64,000 nt of DNA from NCBI RefSeq assembly GCF_000208925.1, contig NW_001914881.1, positions 54,117 to 118,116 on the forward strand, read 5' to 3'. This stretch comes from Entamoeba histolytica HM-1:IMSS (lineage: Eukaryota; Evosea; Mastigamoebida; Endamoebidae). A model generated the notes under the pieces. The model was given only the letters and a program-made list of their open reading frames with translations. It made no database searches and was not told where the DNA came from. The position numbers and the translations under genes are program-made. Positions 50,868 to 61,805 of the stretch are shown one piece after another. Within the stretch, counting starts at the first letter, position 1, and every line of letters starts with the position of its first letter.

Positions 50868-51587
50868 TTAATCATCTTCTTCACTCGAGTCTCCCATAAA
50901 TTGTGCCATTAGTAGAGCTGCTTCCTCTGCTAACTTTCTTCTCTCATTCATATCAGTTGTTTGAGCAGCCCTTCGTTTATAATCTAATAATTTATTTAAT
51001 GCAGTCTCTAATGTCAAATCTTTTTCATCACTTTGAGTTGTTTCATTAATTGGTTTTGTTAGTTCTTGCTTTGAAGTATTTGGTAGTTGTTGTGGTGGTT
51101 GTAATAATAGATCTTCATTATATCTCTGAGGTTGTTGAGAGAAGTTCCATGGGTTATTTGCAATAGCCTCTGCAATTCTGTCTATTCCTTCTGCGTTGTT
51201 TTCATCTTCTATTGCTTGTCTGTCAACATATTCAATACCATTATCAATGCACCAATCAAGTAATTTACCATTTCCGATAATCATATTTAATTCTCCAGCA
51301 TTGTATTGAGTTATTTTTTGATAATTTGGAGTATTTTCTTCGCAGATATATCCTCCCCATTCATCTGTTATTCCTTCTTCTATACTTTGAAGTGGAACTA
51401 GTTCAATATCTATAGATCCATATTTATGTGTAATTGTAATTCTTTGTGTTTCATGTTCATTTATTGGCTCATATTCAACATTTTCTTTTTTGTTTAATCT
51501 CCCATTGGTTATATGATGTTTTAGTGTATGAACAATTTCTTTAAATTCTTCTGGTTTCAAATTAATCACAGCTACTTTATTACTCAT
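50868..51587 (-). CDS. alpha/gamma-adaptin-binding protein p34 (AAGAB)-like
   Basis: A 239-residue protein. It has a central LLDWCIDNGIEYVD segment, like the 'WCIENGFELVE' signature of the p34/AAGAB family, and a C-terminal helix ERRKLAEEAALLMAQFMGDSSEEDD. The latter mirrors the family's end (helix with AEK..A followed by an acidic tail). AAGAB chaperones assembly of AP-1 and AP-2 clathrin adaptors in the cytosol. The Rab-like N-terminal domain seems shortened to about 100 residues. A 40-residue Gln/Pro-rich linker sits between. Assignment is by two motifs only. Confidence 0.65.
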   Translation of the reverse strand: MSNKVAVINLKPEEFKEIVHTLKHHITNGRLNKKENVEYEPINEHETQRITITHKYGSIDIELVPLQSIEEGITDEWGGYICEENTPNYQKITQYNAGELNMIIGNGKLLDWCIDNGIEYVDRQAIEDENNAEGIDRIAEAIANNPWNFSQQPQRYNEDLLLQPPQQLPNTSKQELTKPINETTQSDEKDLTLETALNKLLDYKRRAAQTTDMNERRKLAEEAALLMAQFMGDSSEEDD

Positions 51588-51926
51588 CTCTCTGTTTTTT
51601 GTTTTTTAGTTTTTTTCTATTATTTTTATTTTTTTTCATTTTGTGATGAATAACATTTTTATTTGAGTTTTGTTCTTTTCAATAGAACATTTTCAATAAT
51701 TTTTTTTGCCTGCTATGCCTATTAACGTACTTTTAAAAGATATGGAGAAGATTTTTCAATATTTTTTTTTCTGATTAATAAAACCATTAATGGATTGTAT
51801 CATTTTTTTGTTGTAATTCATGATTCTGTTTTATTTTTAGACAAAACAGTTTTCGAAAAACGAAGTTCAATAGGAAGTGGCTGTTTTGTGGATTATTTAA
51901 GATAAAAAACTAGTTATCTCAATTAA
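51588..51926. other. divergent intergenic region
   Basis: AT-rich DNA between the adaptin-binding gene and the transmembrane kinase. A GAAC word on the minus strand (AAAAGAACAAAA near 51670-51682) may serve the former. Nothing else is seen. Confidence 0.5.
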
Positions 51927-54900
51927 ATGTTCATTGGTATTTTACTTTTTGTATTTGGGAATATTTTTTATGCAAGATCAAATGAATGGACTGAGAATAA
52001 TGGAGTTATTGGTTATTTTCCAATGGGTATTGAACGAAATGGATGGGCGCATGAATATATAAAAATTGGCACTAAAAAGAGTGATGTATTTTATTTTAGA
52101 AATGGTTGTTGTACTTTAGAGAATACCATTTTTCAAGATTTTGATACTACTGGGAAGTCTCCAAAATATCTACACTTTGAAGAGCCAACATCAACAATGA
52201 AGTCATTTGGATTAAGAACTATACATTCTGAAGGATTGTTATTTCTATTTATGAAAGTTATTCCAGATAACTTTGTATTAACATTTGGTTGTTTTGGTAT
52301 AGATGGATGTAGAACGAAAGTTGCTGATTCATCAAAACCAAATATTCATATTTATAATTCTAATATTAATATCTATTCTGATATAAATCAGAAATTTTAT
52401 TTTATTATTGAAACAGATTCTACTACAAGATACATTATGATTGATGGAGATTCAGCTCAAACATTAACATTTGACTTTAGTTCTTCTTCTCAAAGTAATC
52501 TTCCAAAATATTTATTCACTGGTCATAACATTGATTCAGTGATAACATCATCTTATTCTATTTCTAATGTTTGTAATAGAGATGGAAATGGTAGATATGT
52601 TATTTATGATTTAATTGAACCATTATCTGATTGTAATTGTTCACTAACAACTTCAACACCAAATATTTCAGTTTTATCAAATTGGAATTATCCTGATTGT
52701 GTTAAAAATTCTTCAATGTATGATTTAAATCTTCCAAATTTTGAAACTATTCAATTAAAAGATTTAAATCAATGGAATTCAATTATTTTTGAAACAAAAA
52801 CAAAGGTTATTGATATAAGTTCTATTGGTGAATTAATTGTAAAAACTCTTGTACTATCTTCTTCAAATGAAATTACATTTAATGGTATTGTTATTGTTTC
52901 TTCTTTAACTGTGATTTCACCTTCATATTGTATATTTAATGATATTCAAATAAATAATGAAATAGATATTTCATCTATTCATTCACAAGAGGTAATTTTA
53001 TTTAAAAGAATAATAAATCATTTTGAGTCACAGTTTTTGCTTAATAATGTAATGACTTGTGGAAATAGATTTGTTCCAAAAGGTTCATTTTTTATGTGTC
53101 AATGTATTTTTGATGGATCAAATTATATAGATTCAACACTAAAACAGTTTAATGATTGTTATAATTATAAATTATATCCTAGTAATACTTTAAATTTAAG
53201 AATTAATTTCAATTTATATGAAATCCAATCAAATGAATATTGGAATAATGTGACAATAGAACAAAATACTTATTTCAACACAAATAATAAAATTCTTTCA
53301 ATTAAATTTTGTTCATTTAATGGATATAATATTTTTATTAATGGTTCTTTGTTTTGTGAGACATTACAAGTAGATTCTCAAACTAGAATTAAGGTAAATG
53401 GAAATTTTGAAATAGAACAATTTATAAGTAAAAATGATTTTTTTAATATTAAATCAGAAAGTGTTATTTTGTTAAATGAGAATAGTTCTTTACACTTTCC
53501 AACAATATATTCAGTACAGACATGTGTTAACTTTGCTGTATCTCCAACTCCATTTAAATTGATTAATTCTTCATTCTTAAATAATAGAATGATTTCTTTA
53601 TCTTCTAATAAACTAGTTCGTATATGTCCAGTAATACAATTGGATATTAGTGTTTATTGTACTTTAGTTTCTGGTTCACTATCAAATGGAAATTATAAAG
53701 AAGTATATTGTCCTTGTTATTCTTCAAATTGTGTTGTTCAAATATTACCTTCAATATCTTTTTTAGATATTGATCATTCATTTGAAGGGATAGTACATAT
53801 TAACGATAGTCATTTGGTTATTAAACCAGATGATTTTGATTTTTCACTTAGAATTACTGCAAATTATTCCTTTGTTTACTTTCCTTCACAAACAAATAAC
53901 ATAAATGTTCTTTTTAAAAATTCGTTTGATAGTGTTGTTACATCTGAACAACCATTTAACCTAAGAAATGAAATAACTCATTCAACAAAAATAATAACAT
54001 CATATTGTTCTTCATATTATATAATGAACAATGAAGTAACATGTTTGGTTTGTGATGGAATTATTCTTAATGGAACTTGTGTTAATTATGAAGTAATTGA
54101 TGTTCCATATTGTACAAAGAAAAGTAAATATACTTGTGATGAATGCAGAGAACATTATGAATTTATTAATGGTATATGTTCTTTATGTCCTACCAACTGT
54201 CGTCGATGTATAAATAATAAATGTATATTATGTGATGATTATTATCAAATTAACAGCTATGGAAGATGTCAGAAAAATGAAGAGTTAAAAGTAGTGTCGA
54301 ACAAAGTAATATCATGTTCTGAAGGTTTTTATTCAGATGGAACACAATGTATGTCTTGTGAAGAGAATTGCATCCAATGTACATCAAAAAAGTGTATTAT
54401 TTGTGAAGATGATTATATTAATATTAATGGTAGTTGTATTAAGAAAACAAATAGTGAAACTGTTGTTACAACAAAATCAATTATTTCATGTTCTAATGGA
54501 TATTTTTTCGAAAATGGTCGATGTCTTTTATGTTCATCCAAATTTCATGGATGTTCAACGTGTTCTTCTCAAGAGTGTTATAGTTGTTTTAATTCTAGTG
54601 AAATTGTTACAACTAGTAAATCATGTTCATATGTTGATTGTGTGTCAAGTCATAGCCATTTTATTTCTTGTATTGATAAAGCAAAATATTTTGATGGAAG
54701 TGACTGTATTTATTGTAATGAAAATTGCAAATATTGTGTTAACAACAAATGTGTTGAATGTTTTTCTGGTTATATTTTAAATTCTTTAGGTCAATGTATC
54801 AACAAAGAAAATGTTACTAATTGTGCACAATATGTTTATGGAATTTGTGTAAAATGTACTAATAAAATGTATGTCTCAAACTATGAATGTAAGACTTGTC

Positions 54901-56840
54901 CTGAACATTGTTTAGATTGTTTAAATTCAGAGTATTGCTTTAAATGTGAGAATGGATATACTGCTATTAATGGGTTGTGTGCTTTATCTTCTTTAGTTAT
55001 ACAAAATTGTCAATTTTTATTTTCTAATAACGAAGGATGTGCTGTATGTATGAAAGGATATTACAGATCATCTTCATTATGTAAAAAATGTAAAAGCCAT
55101 TGTTCATCATGTCAAACAGACTTGCAATGCTTAGAGTGTAATGAAAATTATTATATTTCGATGAATGGGTCATGTCTTTCTTATGAGTTATTAAAAAATT
55201 GTAAATTAAAGACTTCCACTGGGTGTGAAGAATGTGATACTGGTTATACTTTAAAAAATAAAGAATGTATTCATTGTTCTTATATTTATGAAGGGTGCTC
55301 TGAATGTAATTCTTATCAATGCACTTCATGTATTGATGGAATATTAAAAAATTATCAATGCTTACCATTATCACAAATAAGTCATTGTATTTCAGTTGAA
55401 AAAAGTATTTGTTCACAATGTAGTTTCTGGTATCAACCTAGCAATGATGGGATGTATTGTCAAAGATCTCCTGTATGGTGGGTAATTATATTAGTCATAC
55501 TGGTGATTCTCTCAATAACTATTATTATTTTAATAATTATTGGATGGTGCAGTAGAACATATTATAGATATAAAATACAAAAACAATATGAAAAAGAAAA
55601 TAGTTTCTTTAATATAAGCTATTGTAATATTGTATTTATGTCATTACCTTACAATAACCAAATAATGGTAAATAAAAGTATAATAAAATTTAAAGAAGAA
55701 AATGATAATGATTTTCCTGAGCTGAGTGTTGGAAAAGAAATAAGAGAAATTCTTTGTATTGCAAATTCAACTAAAGAAACAATTAAAGTTCAATTAACAA
55801 CCAAAGAAGAAAATAACAGATATTTATTAAGAACTAATCCTCAAATAGTTACTATTCCAAAAGGAAAAGGATGTGAATTTGATGTATTTGTTACACCATT
55901 ATGTTCCTGTACTGTTGAAGATCATATGGTTATTACTTCTAAAAATATTCGTACAAAAATTGAACAAACCTGTACTATTCAAATATCATTCAAAACGAAA
56001 TTATCAACAAGATTAGACTATACAGAGTTTAAAGAAATAAAGAAAAAAGGAGAAGGTTCATTTGGTATTGTTTATGAAGGAATATTTAGAGGAAGGAAAG
56101 TTGCAATAAAAAAAATGAAGAATTTAGAAGATAATGAAGAAGTTATGGAGGAATTTGAGAAAGAAGTTTCTATGTTAGATAAATTTAGATGTGATTATAT
56201 TATTAATTTCTTTGGAGCATGTTGTTTAAAAGACCATATTTGTATAGTTACAGAATATGCAGAGTATGGATCAATTAGAGAACTTATTGTAAAGAAGAAA
56301 GAAAGCATTCCAAAATTATCAATCCGTTTAAGATTTCTTCTTGATGCTGCTAAAGGAATTCAATATCTTCATAATAATAATATATTACATCGTGACATTA
56401 AACCAGATAATATTTTAGTAATGTCTTTTGATGAAGAGAATACTGTAATGACTAAACTAACAGATTTTGGAAGTTCAAGAAATATTAATATGTTAATGAC
56501 TAATATGACGTTTACCAAAGGAATTGGAACACCAATATATATGGCACCAGAAGTTCTTAATCAAGAAAAATATAAAAAGGAAGCTGATATATATTCATTT
56601 GCAATTACTATGTATGAAGTTGGTCAATGGAATGACCCATTTCCAAAAAATGATGAAAGATTTGGTTTTCCATGGAAAATAGCAGAATTTATTACATCAG
56701 GAAAAAGATTAGAACAACCACCTATAATTCCAGAAAGTCTTTATACAATAATAACTCATTCATGGACACAAAATCCAAAACAAAGGCTCTTAATATCTTC
56801 AATAATTAATTCATTAAAAACAATTATAAACACACAATAA
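51927..56840 (+). CDS. transmembrane receptor-like kinase (TMK), CXXC-rich
   Basis: A 1637-residue type I membrane kinase of the large Entamoeba TMK family. A signal peptide (GILLFVFGNIFYARS) starts an extracellular region. Its first ~680 residues are beta-rich with scattered cysteines; then about 700-1180 carry dozens of C-x2-C repeats in furin/EGF-like modules. One transmembrane helix (WWVIILVILVILSITIIIL, about 1185) leads to a juxtamembrane beta domain (about 1240-1350, with VGKEIREILCIANSTKETIKV). The kinase (about 1370-1630) has GEGSFGIV, the AIKKMK lysine, HRDIKPDN, DFGSS and GTPIYMAPE. Catalytic residues all look present. The ligand is unknown. No intron. Confidence 0.95.
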   Translation: MFIGILLFVFGNIFYARSNEWTENNGVIGYFPMGIERNGWAHEYIKIGTKKSDVFYFRNGCCTLENTIFQDFDTTGKSPKYLHFEEPTSTMKSFGLRTIHSEGLLFLFMKVIPDNFVLTFGCFGIDGCRTKVADSSKPNIHIYNSNINIYSDINQKFYFIIETDSTTRYIMIDGDSAQTLTFDFSSSSQSNLPKYLFTGHNIDSVITSSYSISNVCNRDGNGRYVIYDLIEPLSDCNCSLTTSTPNISVLSNWNYPDCVKNSSMYDLNLPNFETIQLKDLNQWNSIIFETKTKVIDISSIGELIVKTLVLSSSNEITFNGIVIVSSLTVISPSYCIFNDIQINNEIDISSIHSQEVILFKRIINHFESQFLLNNVMTCGNRFVPKGSFFMCQCIFDGSNYIDSTLKQFNDCYNYKLYPSNTLNLRINFNLYEIQSNEYWNNVTIEQNTYFNTNNKILSIKFCSFNGYNIFINGSLFCETLQVDSQTRIKVNGNFEIEQFISKNDFFNIKSESVILLNENSSLHFPTIYSVQTCVNFAVSPTPFKLINSSFLNNRMISLSSNKLVRICPVIQLDISVYCTLVSGSLSNGNYKEVYCPCYSSNCVVQILPSISFLDIDHSFEGIVHINDSHLVIKPDDFDFSLRITANYSFVYFPSQTNNINVLFKNSFDSVVTSEQPFNLRNEITHSTKIITSYCSSYYIMNNEVTCLVCDGIILNGTCVNYEVIDVPYCTKKSKYTCDECREHYEFINGICSLCPTNCRRCINNKCILCDDYYQINSYGRCQKNEELKVVSNKVISCSEGFYSDGTQCMSCEENCIQCTSKKCIICEDDYININGSCIKKTNSETVVTTKSIISCSNGYFFENGRCLLCSSKFHGCSTCSSQECYSCFNSSEIVTTSKSCSYVDCVSSHSHFISCIDKAKYFDGSDCIYCNENCKYCVNNKCVECFSGYILNSLGQCINKENVTNCAQYVYGICVKCTNKMYVSNYECKTCPEHCLDCLNSEYCFKCENGYTAINGLCALSSLVIQNCQFLFSNNEGCAVCMKGYYRSSSLCKKCKSHCSSCQTDLQCLECNENYYISMNGSCLSYELLKNCKLKTSTGCEECDTGYTLKNKECIHCSYIYEGCSECNSYQCTSCIDGILKNYQCLPLSQISHCISVEKSICSQCSFWYQPSNDGMYCQRSPVWWVIILVILVILSITIIILIIIGWCSRTYYRYKIQKQYEKENSFFNISYCNIVFMSLPYNNQIMVNKSIIKFKEENDNDFPELSVGKEIREILCIANSTKETIKVQLTTKEENNRYLLRTNPQIVTIPKGKGCEFDVFVTPLCSCTVEDHMVITSKNIRTKIEQTCTIQISFKTKLSTRLDYTEFKEIKKKGEGSFGIVYEGIFRGRKVAIKKMKNLEDNEEVMEEFEKEVSMLDKFRCDYIINFFGACCLKDHICIVTEYAEYGSIRELIVKKKESIPKLSIRLRFLLDAAKGIQYLHNNNILHRDIKPDNILVMSFDEENTVMTKLTDFGSSRNINMLMTNMTFTKGIGTPIYMAPEVLNQEKYKKEADIYSFAITMYEVGQWNDPFPKNDERFGFPWKIAEFITSGKRLEQPPIIPESLYTIITHSWTQNPKQRLLISSIINSLKTIINTQ

Positions 56841-57027
56841 AATATCTCTAACTTAAAAAAAATGTATATATTTGTAACAAGAATTTTCATTTACTATAAA
56901 ATGATAAAATCTTTTGAAAAAAGAAGAAGAAAAATCCATCGTATTGAAATTATTAAAAATTCAACTTTTCTTATTTTTCGTTAAAATTTCTTTATTAAAA
57001 ACTTATTAATCAAAAAAATTTCTATCC

Positions 57028-59361
57028 ATGCAACAAGACCCTCTTGTAATAACTAATCATATTCAATCAGAGGGGACTAGTGATATTACTAATAGTGAGA
57101 TATCACAAACTATTCAATTTAATGAAATACCAAAAATTTCTTCATTTCACTCTGAAGAAAATGAAATTAATAATTCTTCTAATCAAGTTCAACGAAGTGA
57201 CATCGTTTCAATAGAAAATAAAAAATATATTCCTCCTAAACCTGAAAAAGCACCTCCTTCTCCAGGAAAAAAAACAATTCATAAAAGTAATTCCATTGAA
57301 AAAAAAAGATTGTCAGAAGGATATGACTCATGCTTATTGATTAAAGATATATCACATCCAATAACACCTCCTCCAAAACCTAAATATTCTCTTGGAGATA
57401 AACCATTGTATGAAGCACCAAAATATAAAAAGAAATTAACTGTTATAGACAAACAAACACGTATTAATCGAAGGAAAATTCAATCACAGTCATTCATTTT
57501 TGTTAAAGGTGTCCCATTAAACTTTGAAAGATACTCACAAGTTAAAGAAGAAAATAATACCAGTCAAATTCAACAAAAATCTTTTACTTCAGAAAATATT
57601 CCTACTGTCACTATTGAAAATATTCCTTCAAGTGAAGTTTTAAGTGAATTACAAAATAATTCTATTCAAATAGAACATGTTAACAAAATTGAATATCATA
57701 ACTCATTATTAGTTATTACTCATCCAATATTTCGATCATTAATAACAACTAATATTTCTATTTTACAAGACGCTCTTAAATTAAATGCAATATTAATATT
57801 ACCACCAGTATATTGTATCAATGATATTGACTTGACAAAAGATTTCTTCTATTCTCATTTTATTTTACTTGATAAAGAATCATTACACTTTATAACTTTA
57901 ACTCAAATACCAGGAATTATTTCTGATTCTAGTTTAAGAATTTTTATGAGTGACGTTAAAGATTTTAATGGAACAGACTTTGAACGATTTGATGAGGCTA
58001 TTGAAACAGTAAAAGATATATCTAAAACAAGTGCTCCTATATTCTCAACAAATATCATTGGTGTTGAGGCTTATATTGGAAAAGAAACAAACCAATCTCA
58101 ATTAAATATTTTATTAACAAAATCACCAATCTATCAACATGGATGTAGTTGGGCATGGAAATTAATGGATGGAAATGCACCATTATCTTTTAATGAATAT
58201 ACTATTGAATTATCATTAGATGAAAGTGTTGAAACAATTAAAAATTCAATTCCTGGATTTATTGATCAACAACGAATTGACAAAATGATGTTAAATGATA
58301 AGTTTCAACCAAAATTTGTATCACCACTAGATGATGAACGAAGAAAAGAATTAAATAATAATAATGAAATACAAAAGAAGATATATCAAAAAATTCTTAA
58401 AATAAAAGAAGTTTCAATCCAAATTGACCAATTTGTAGTTGGCTTTGGAGAAATGGTTAAAGGAATGAATTTAGATGAACGAAAAGAAGTTATTGAGAAG
58501 TTTATAAAAGAAATGATTATTACATTAAAAAGATTAAAAATTGGAATTGGTGAAGATAAACAATACTTCACTGTTCTTCAAAGACTATTATATACTAGGG
58601 TATTTAAATATATTTGGCCACCAAGTATTAATACAATTGAAAAAATGAATCTTAAAGAAGTTGAAGAAGATCATCTTATAATGAATAAAGTTATAGAACA
58701 TCAATTTATTACACCAGAGTTATTAGATGTTGATTTTGATGAAAATAAGAGTGTGGAACCTCTAAGTTATGCTATAAATTGTTTAAAACAAATAGATTCT
58801 GTTAGAACTGCTCAAGATAAATTAGCATATATTTATATTTCATTACGTATTGTTGAAATGACAATAATTTTTGTCACGGGGAATGTAAGTGGAGATAGTT
58901 TTGTTCCTATTGTTATTTATACTTTATTAAAAGCAAATTTACCTCATCTAAGTTCAACAGTAAAATACGTTATGACTTTTGCTGAAACTACTAGAGGAGC
59001 TCATTCATGTTATTTCTGTAATTTTGTGGCTGCAGTGTCTTTTATTACTCAAATGAATGAAAACTCATTACATTTTGAAGAAAATGGGGTTTACCAACAA
59101 TTTATCCAGCAAACAAAAGACTCTTATCAATATTCAATTAAACAACGTTGTCCAACTATTCTTCCAGCTCATTTACTTACTTTATTTGATGTAACAAAAA
59201 CAGAAGAACCACAAAAACAACTTTATCATATGTTACAATCATCTTCTGATAATTTCCCACGAGAAGAAATCCCTACACTCCTTTCTGTATTAAAATCTTT
59301 GTATGAAGAAAATAAACGTTTAAAACAACAAGTAAATAAAATAAAACAAACACAAAATTAA
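57028..59361 (+). CDS. VPS9-domain protein, putative Rab5-type GEF
   Basis: A 777-residue cytosolic protein. The N-terminal ~200 residues are polar with proline-rich stretches (PPKPEKAPPSPGK, PPPKPK) that could bind SH3 domains. A middle domain of unknown type (about 230-420) follows. A helical region and then a VPS9 domain (about 555-690) have the core GDSFVPIVIYTLLKANLPHLSS...Y and the later CYFCNFVAAVSFI. The usual motif is DDFVPxLxYVLxxA; here the first aspartate is Gly. The C terminus is a short coiled coil (LYEENKRLKQQVNKIK). VPS9 domains activate Rab5-type GTPases in endocytosis. Confidence 0.9.
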   Translation: MQQDPLVITNHIQSEGTSDITNSEISQTIQFNEIPKISSFHSEENEINNSSNQVQRSDIVSIENKKYIPPKPEKAPPSPGKKTIHKSNSIEKKRLSEGYDSCLLIKDISHPITPPPKPKYSLGDKPLYEAPKYKKKLTVIDKQTRINRRKIQSQSFIFVKGVPLNFERYSQVKEENNTSQIQQKSFTSENIPTVTIENIPSSEVLSELQNNSIQIEHVNKIEYHNSLLVITHPIFRSLITTNISILQDALKLNAILILPPVYCINDIDLTKDFFYSHFILLDKESLHFITLTQIPGIISDSSLRIFMSDVKDFNGTDFERFDEAIETVKDISKTSAPIFSTNIIGVEAYIGKETNQSQLNILLTKSPIYQHGCSWAWKLMDGNAPLSFNEYTIELSLDESVETIKNSIPGFIDQQRIDKMMLNDKFQPKFVSPLDDERRKELNNNNEIQKKIYQKILKIKEVSIQIDQFVVGFGEMVKGMNLDERKEVIEKFIKEMIITLKRLKIGIGEDKQYFTVLQRLLYTRVFKYIWPPSINTIEKMNLKEVEEDHLIMNKVIEHQFITPELLDVDFDENKSVEPLSYAINCLKQIDSVRTAQDKLAYIYISLRIVEMTIIFVTGNVSGDSFVPIVIYTLLKANLPHLSSTVKYVMTFAETTRGAHSCYFCNFVAAVSFITQMNENSLHFEENGVYQQFIQQTKDSYQYSIKQRCPTILPAHLLTLFDVTKTEEPQKQLYHMLQSSSDNFPREEIPTLLSVLKSLYEENKRLKQQVNKIKQTQN

Positions 59362-59416
59362 TTAAAATGTTCTTTGAATTTTCGTTTTTCCAATTAAATT
59401 AATAATATAAACAAAA

Positions 59417-59929
59417 TCAAGCAAACATTTGCTCTAAATGATAATTCCATACAGCTGGAGATTGTGAACGTTTAAAACTTCTATCAGGAGAAGCAACAAC
59501 AAATTTAGAATTAAAATAATTATTACATCCTGATATAAACAAACAATTCACCAAAAATTGTTGTAATGAATTTAAAGTATTTTTATTACTTGAATTACAT
59601 GTCTGAATTACTAAAGTACATTCAGCAATAATCATACTAACATATTTTCCTCGCTCACATCTTGGGGATATATAAGGTTTTAACAACTCATCAAATACAT
59701 CTTCTCGTGCTGCCATACATGCATCCCTAAATTCTGTAAAGAAACAAGGATCACATACTGTAAAAGACTGAACTATTTTGTGTGTGATTTTTTCTTTTAA
59801 TACTCCATATGAATAAAATTCTAATACCCGTTGACTTTTTCCAAAAGAAGAAGAAAGTGAAACAGGCAAAAGGTTATGAGAAAGAACTTGTTTCATTATT
59901 CTATGAAAATGAGCAGATTGTATTGTCAT
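59417..59929 (-). CDS. hypothetical protein, 170 aa
   Basis: Not recognised. Soluble, with seven cysteines spread evenly and predicted helical segments (FTEFRDACMAAREDVFDELL, YVSMIIAECTLVIQTC). No signal peptide or membrane segment. Coding composition stands out from flanks. It ends 55 bases from the VPS9 gene in tail-to-tail arrangement. Confidence 0.7.
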   Translation of the reverse strand: MTIQSAHFHRIMKQVLSHNLLPVSLSSSFGKSQRVLEFYSYGVLKEKITHKIVQSFTVCDPCFFTEFRDACMAAREDVFDELLKPYISPRCERGKYVSMIIAECTLVIQTCNSSNKNTLNSLQQFLVNCLFISGCNNYFNSKFVVASPDRSFKRSQSPAVWNYHLEQMFA

Positions 59930-60249
59930 ACTAATTTAACTAATTACATTCTTTTAAAGATCCTTTTATAATTCAAACTATTTCATCTCACTAAAACAAT
60001 CTTGAGGTTTGTTTAACGAAAAGTCAACAAGAGCATTCTTTTTTTAGTAGTTTAAACGTGGCAAAGTCAACTTTTTTCTTTATATATATTAAAATAGAAA
60101 CAAATGACGGGAAATAGAAAAATTCATTAAAGAATAATAATTAAATTAAGGTTTAATAACTTTCAACTTATTGTTCAGGTGAGAATTTCTTCCCTTCCTT
60201 CACTCTCCTGAGAGTCTTCTTCTGGCATTTCTACATCTCTGTATTCTCC

Positions 60250-60640
60250 AGAATGATCTCCACAATATCTCATAATATCTTTCATATTTATTATTACGTT
60301 CTCTCTTGTCATTATTTCCCTTGATATTTCTATCCCTTCTGCTTTTAATAATATAACTGATTCTTTGTTTATTAATCAACTCACTGTTATTACTACTGGT
60401 ATAACTATTACTCTCACTAATCTTTCTATCTTTCTTATATGTTCGTGTAGTTTTGAATACACATTAATCTTATCTGTAAATGCTTTACTTATGTTTTTAT
60501 CTCTTACTATTCTCATATCTATAATCATTGCTTTTTTCTTATTTAAGTCTCTGACATAAATGTCTATTCTTTTATGAATTTGTCTTCTGTTTACTACTTC
60601 TTGATTCTAAACTATAAGTATTTTATCTTTCTCTATTCTT
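60250..60640 (-). pseudogene. LINE copy C: REL endonuclease with altered motif
   Basis: The endonuclease motif reads RID-X14-D (RIDIYVRDLNKKKAMIID), where the two other subfamilies in this window have RPD-X14-D. The proline is replaced by isoleucine; both aspartates remain. The continuation DMRIVRDKNISK fits the family. This may abolish or weaken cutting. Confidence 0.65.
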
Positions 60641-61805
60641 CTTTCGTTCTTTCCTAATTCTTCTTTCCTTATTATTAATTTTTTGTATTTTCTTCTTCTC
60701 TCTTCTTCATCTTTTCTTTGTTTTCATATAATTTGTATTTAATCTTTAATCTCCTCCATATATATTCTCATATTCTATCATGTTTATTCATTTGTGTTTT
60801 CTTAGTAACTATACAGTTCAAAAGAATATGATTTATTGTTGCTATCTTATTACACATTGGACACATTGCATATCTCATGTCATGTTTCATTAATGCTTTC
60901 ATTACTCCTACATTTGTTGCTTTCTCTTCCATCTTCTTTATTTGTATATATGCTTTTCTTATAACATTAATTCCTTTCCATACTTTAATTGTTTTATTTT
61001 ACTCAGTCATTTTATCCTCAAATACTCTCAATACTTCACTACTTACTTTCTTGTTTCTCCATTTATTGATATATTCTTCTTGAAACTTTTCTCTCACATA
61101 CTTAATTATTCTGTTTTTATCCCGTTTTCCTCTTTCTTCTTCTACTATTTTTCTAAATTCTTCTTTGTTTATTCTTTTTCCACATGCTTTATACAATCTA
61201 TTCCACATTCCATTCTTCTTTTCATTTATTCGTATCATGTCTCATATTCTATCTCCTCTTTTCCATGTGTAATACAAAATAGTTCTTATTAATTCAATTG
61301 CATATTCATCTCTAATGCTTTTCAATCCATCTCCCATTTTATTTCTGTTTACTTATAATCTGCTACTACACATTCATGCTCCAATAATCTTTCCTTCTTT
61401 CATTTCTCTCCTTATTATTTTATCTATTTCTATCAGCTTCATAATTGGTTATTTAACTACAAATGCACTATATGTGAACTTATGAATTATTTCTGTATTA
61501 ATTCAGTTAATATAATTCATACTACTGTCATTCCCTTTATTGTTTTCTTTTATTCCTTCTTCTACACTTTTACTTATTCTTTCTATGCATCCCAAATCAT
61601 AATTTCTTGTGAATTGATAAACAACTAAATACTTATATGGATGTTCTGAGTCTACTATTGGAATGTCTTTCATATTATCTTGTATTTCTATATTTCTTTT
61701 CTTCATTACTCCACTTTTATTTACATTAACTTCCATTCCTATTGCTTCTATTGCTTCTATTATATTTTATGCACTATTTCCATTCCTTTCTTTGTTTCAT
61801 TTGTT

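Noticed and set aside
54337..54780. 147-codon frame inside the transmembrane kinase
   Set aside because: Shadow of the Cys-rich repeats in another frame.
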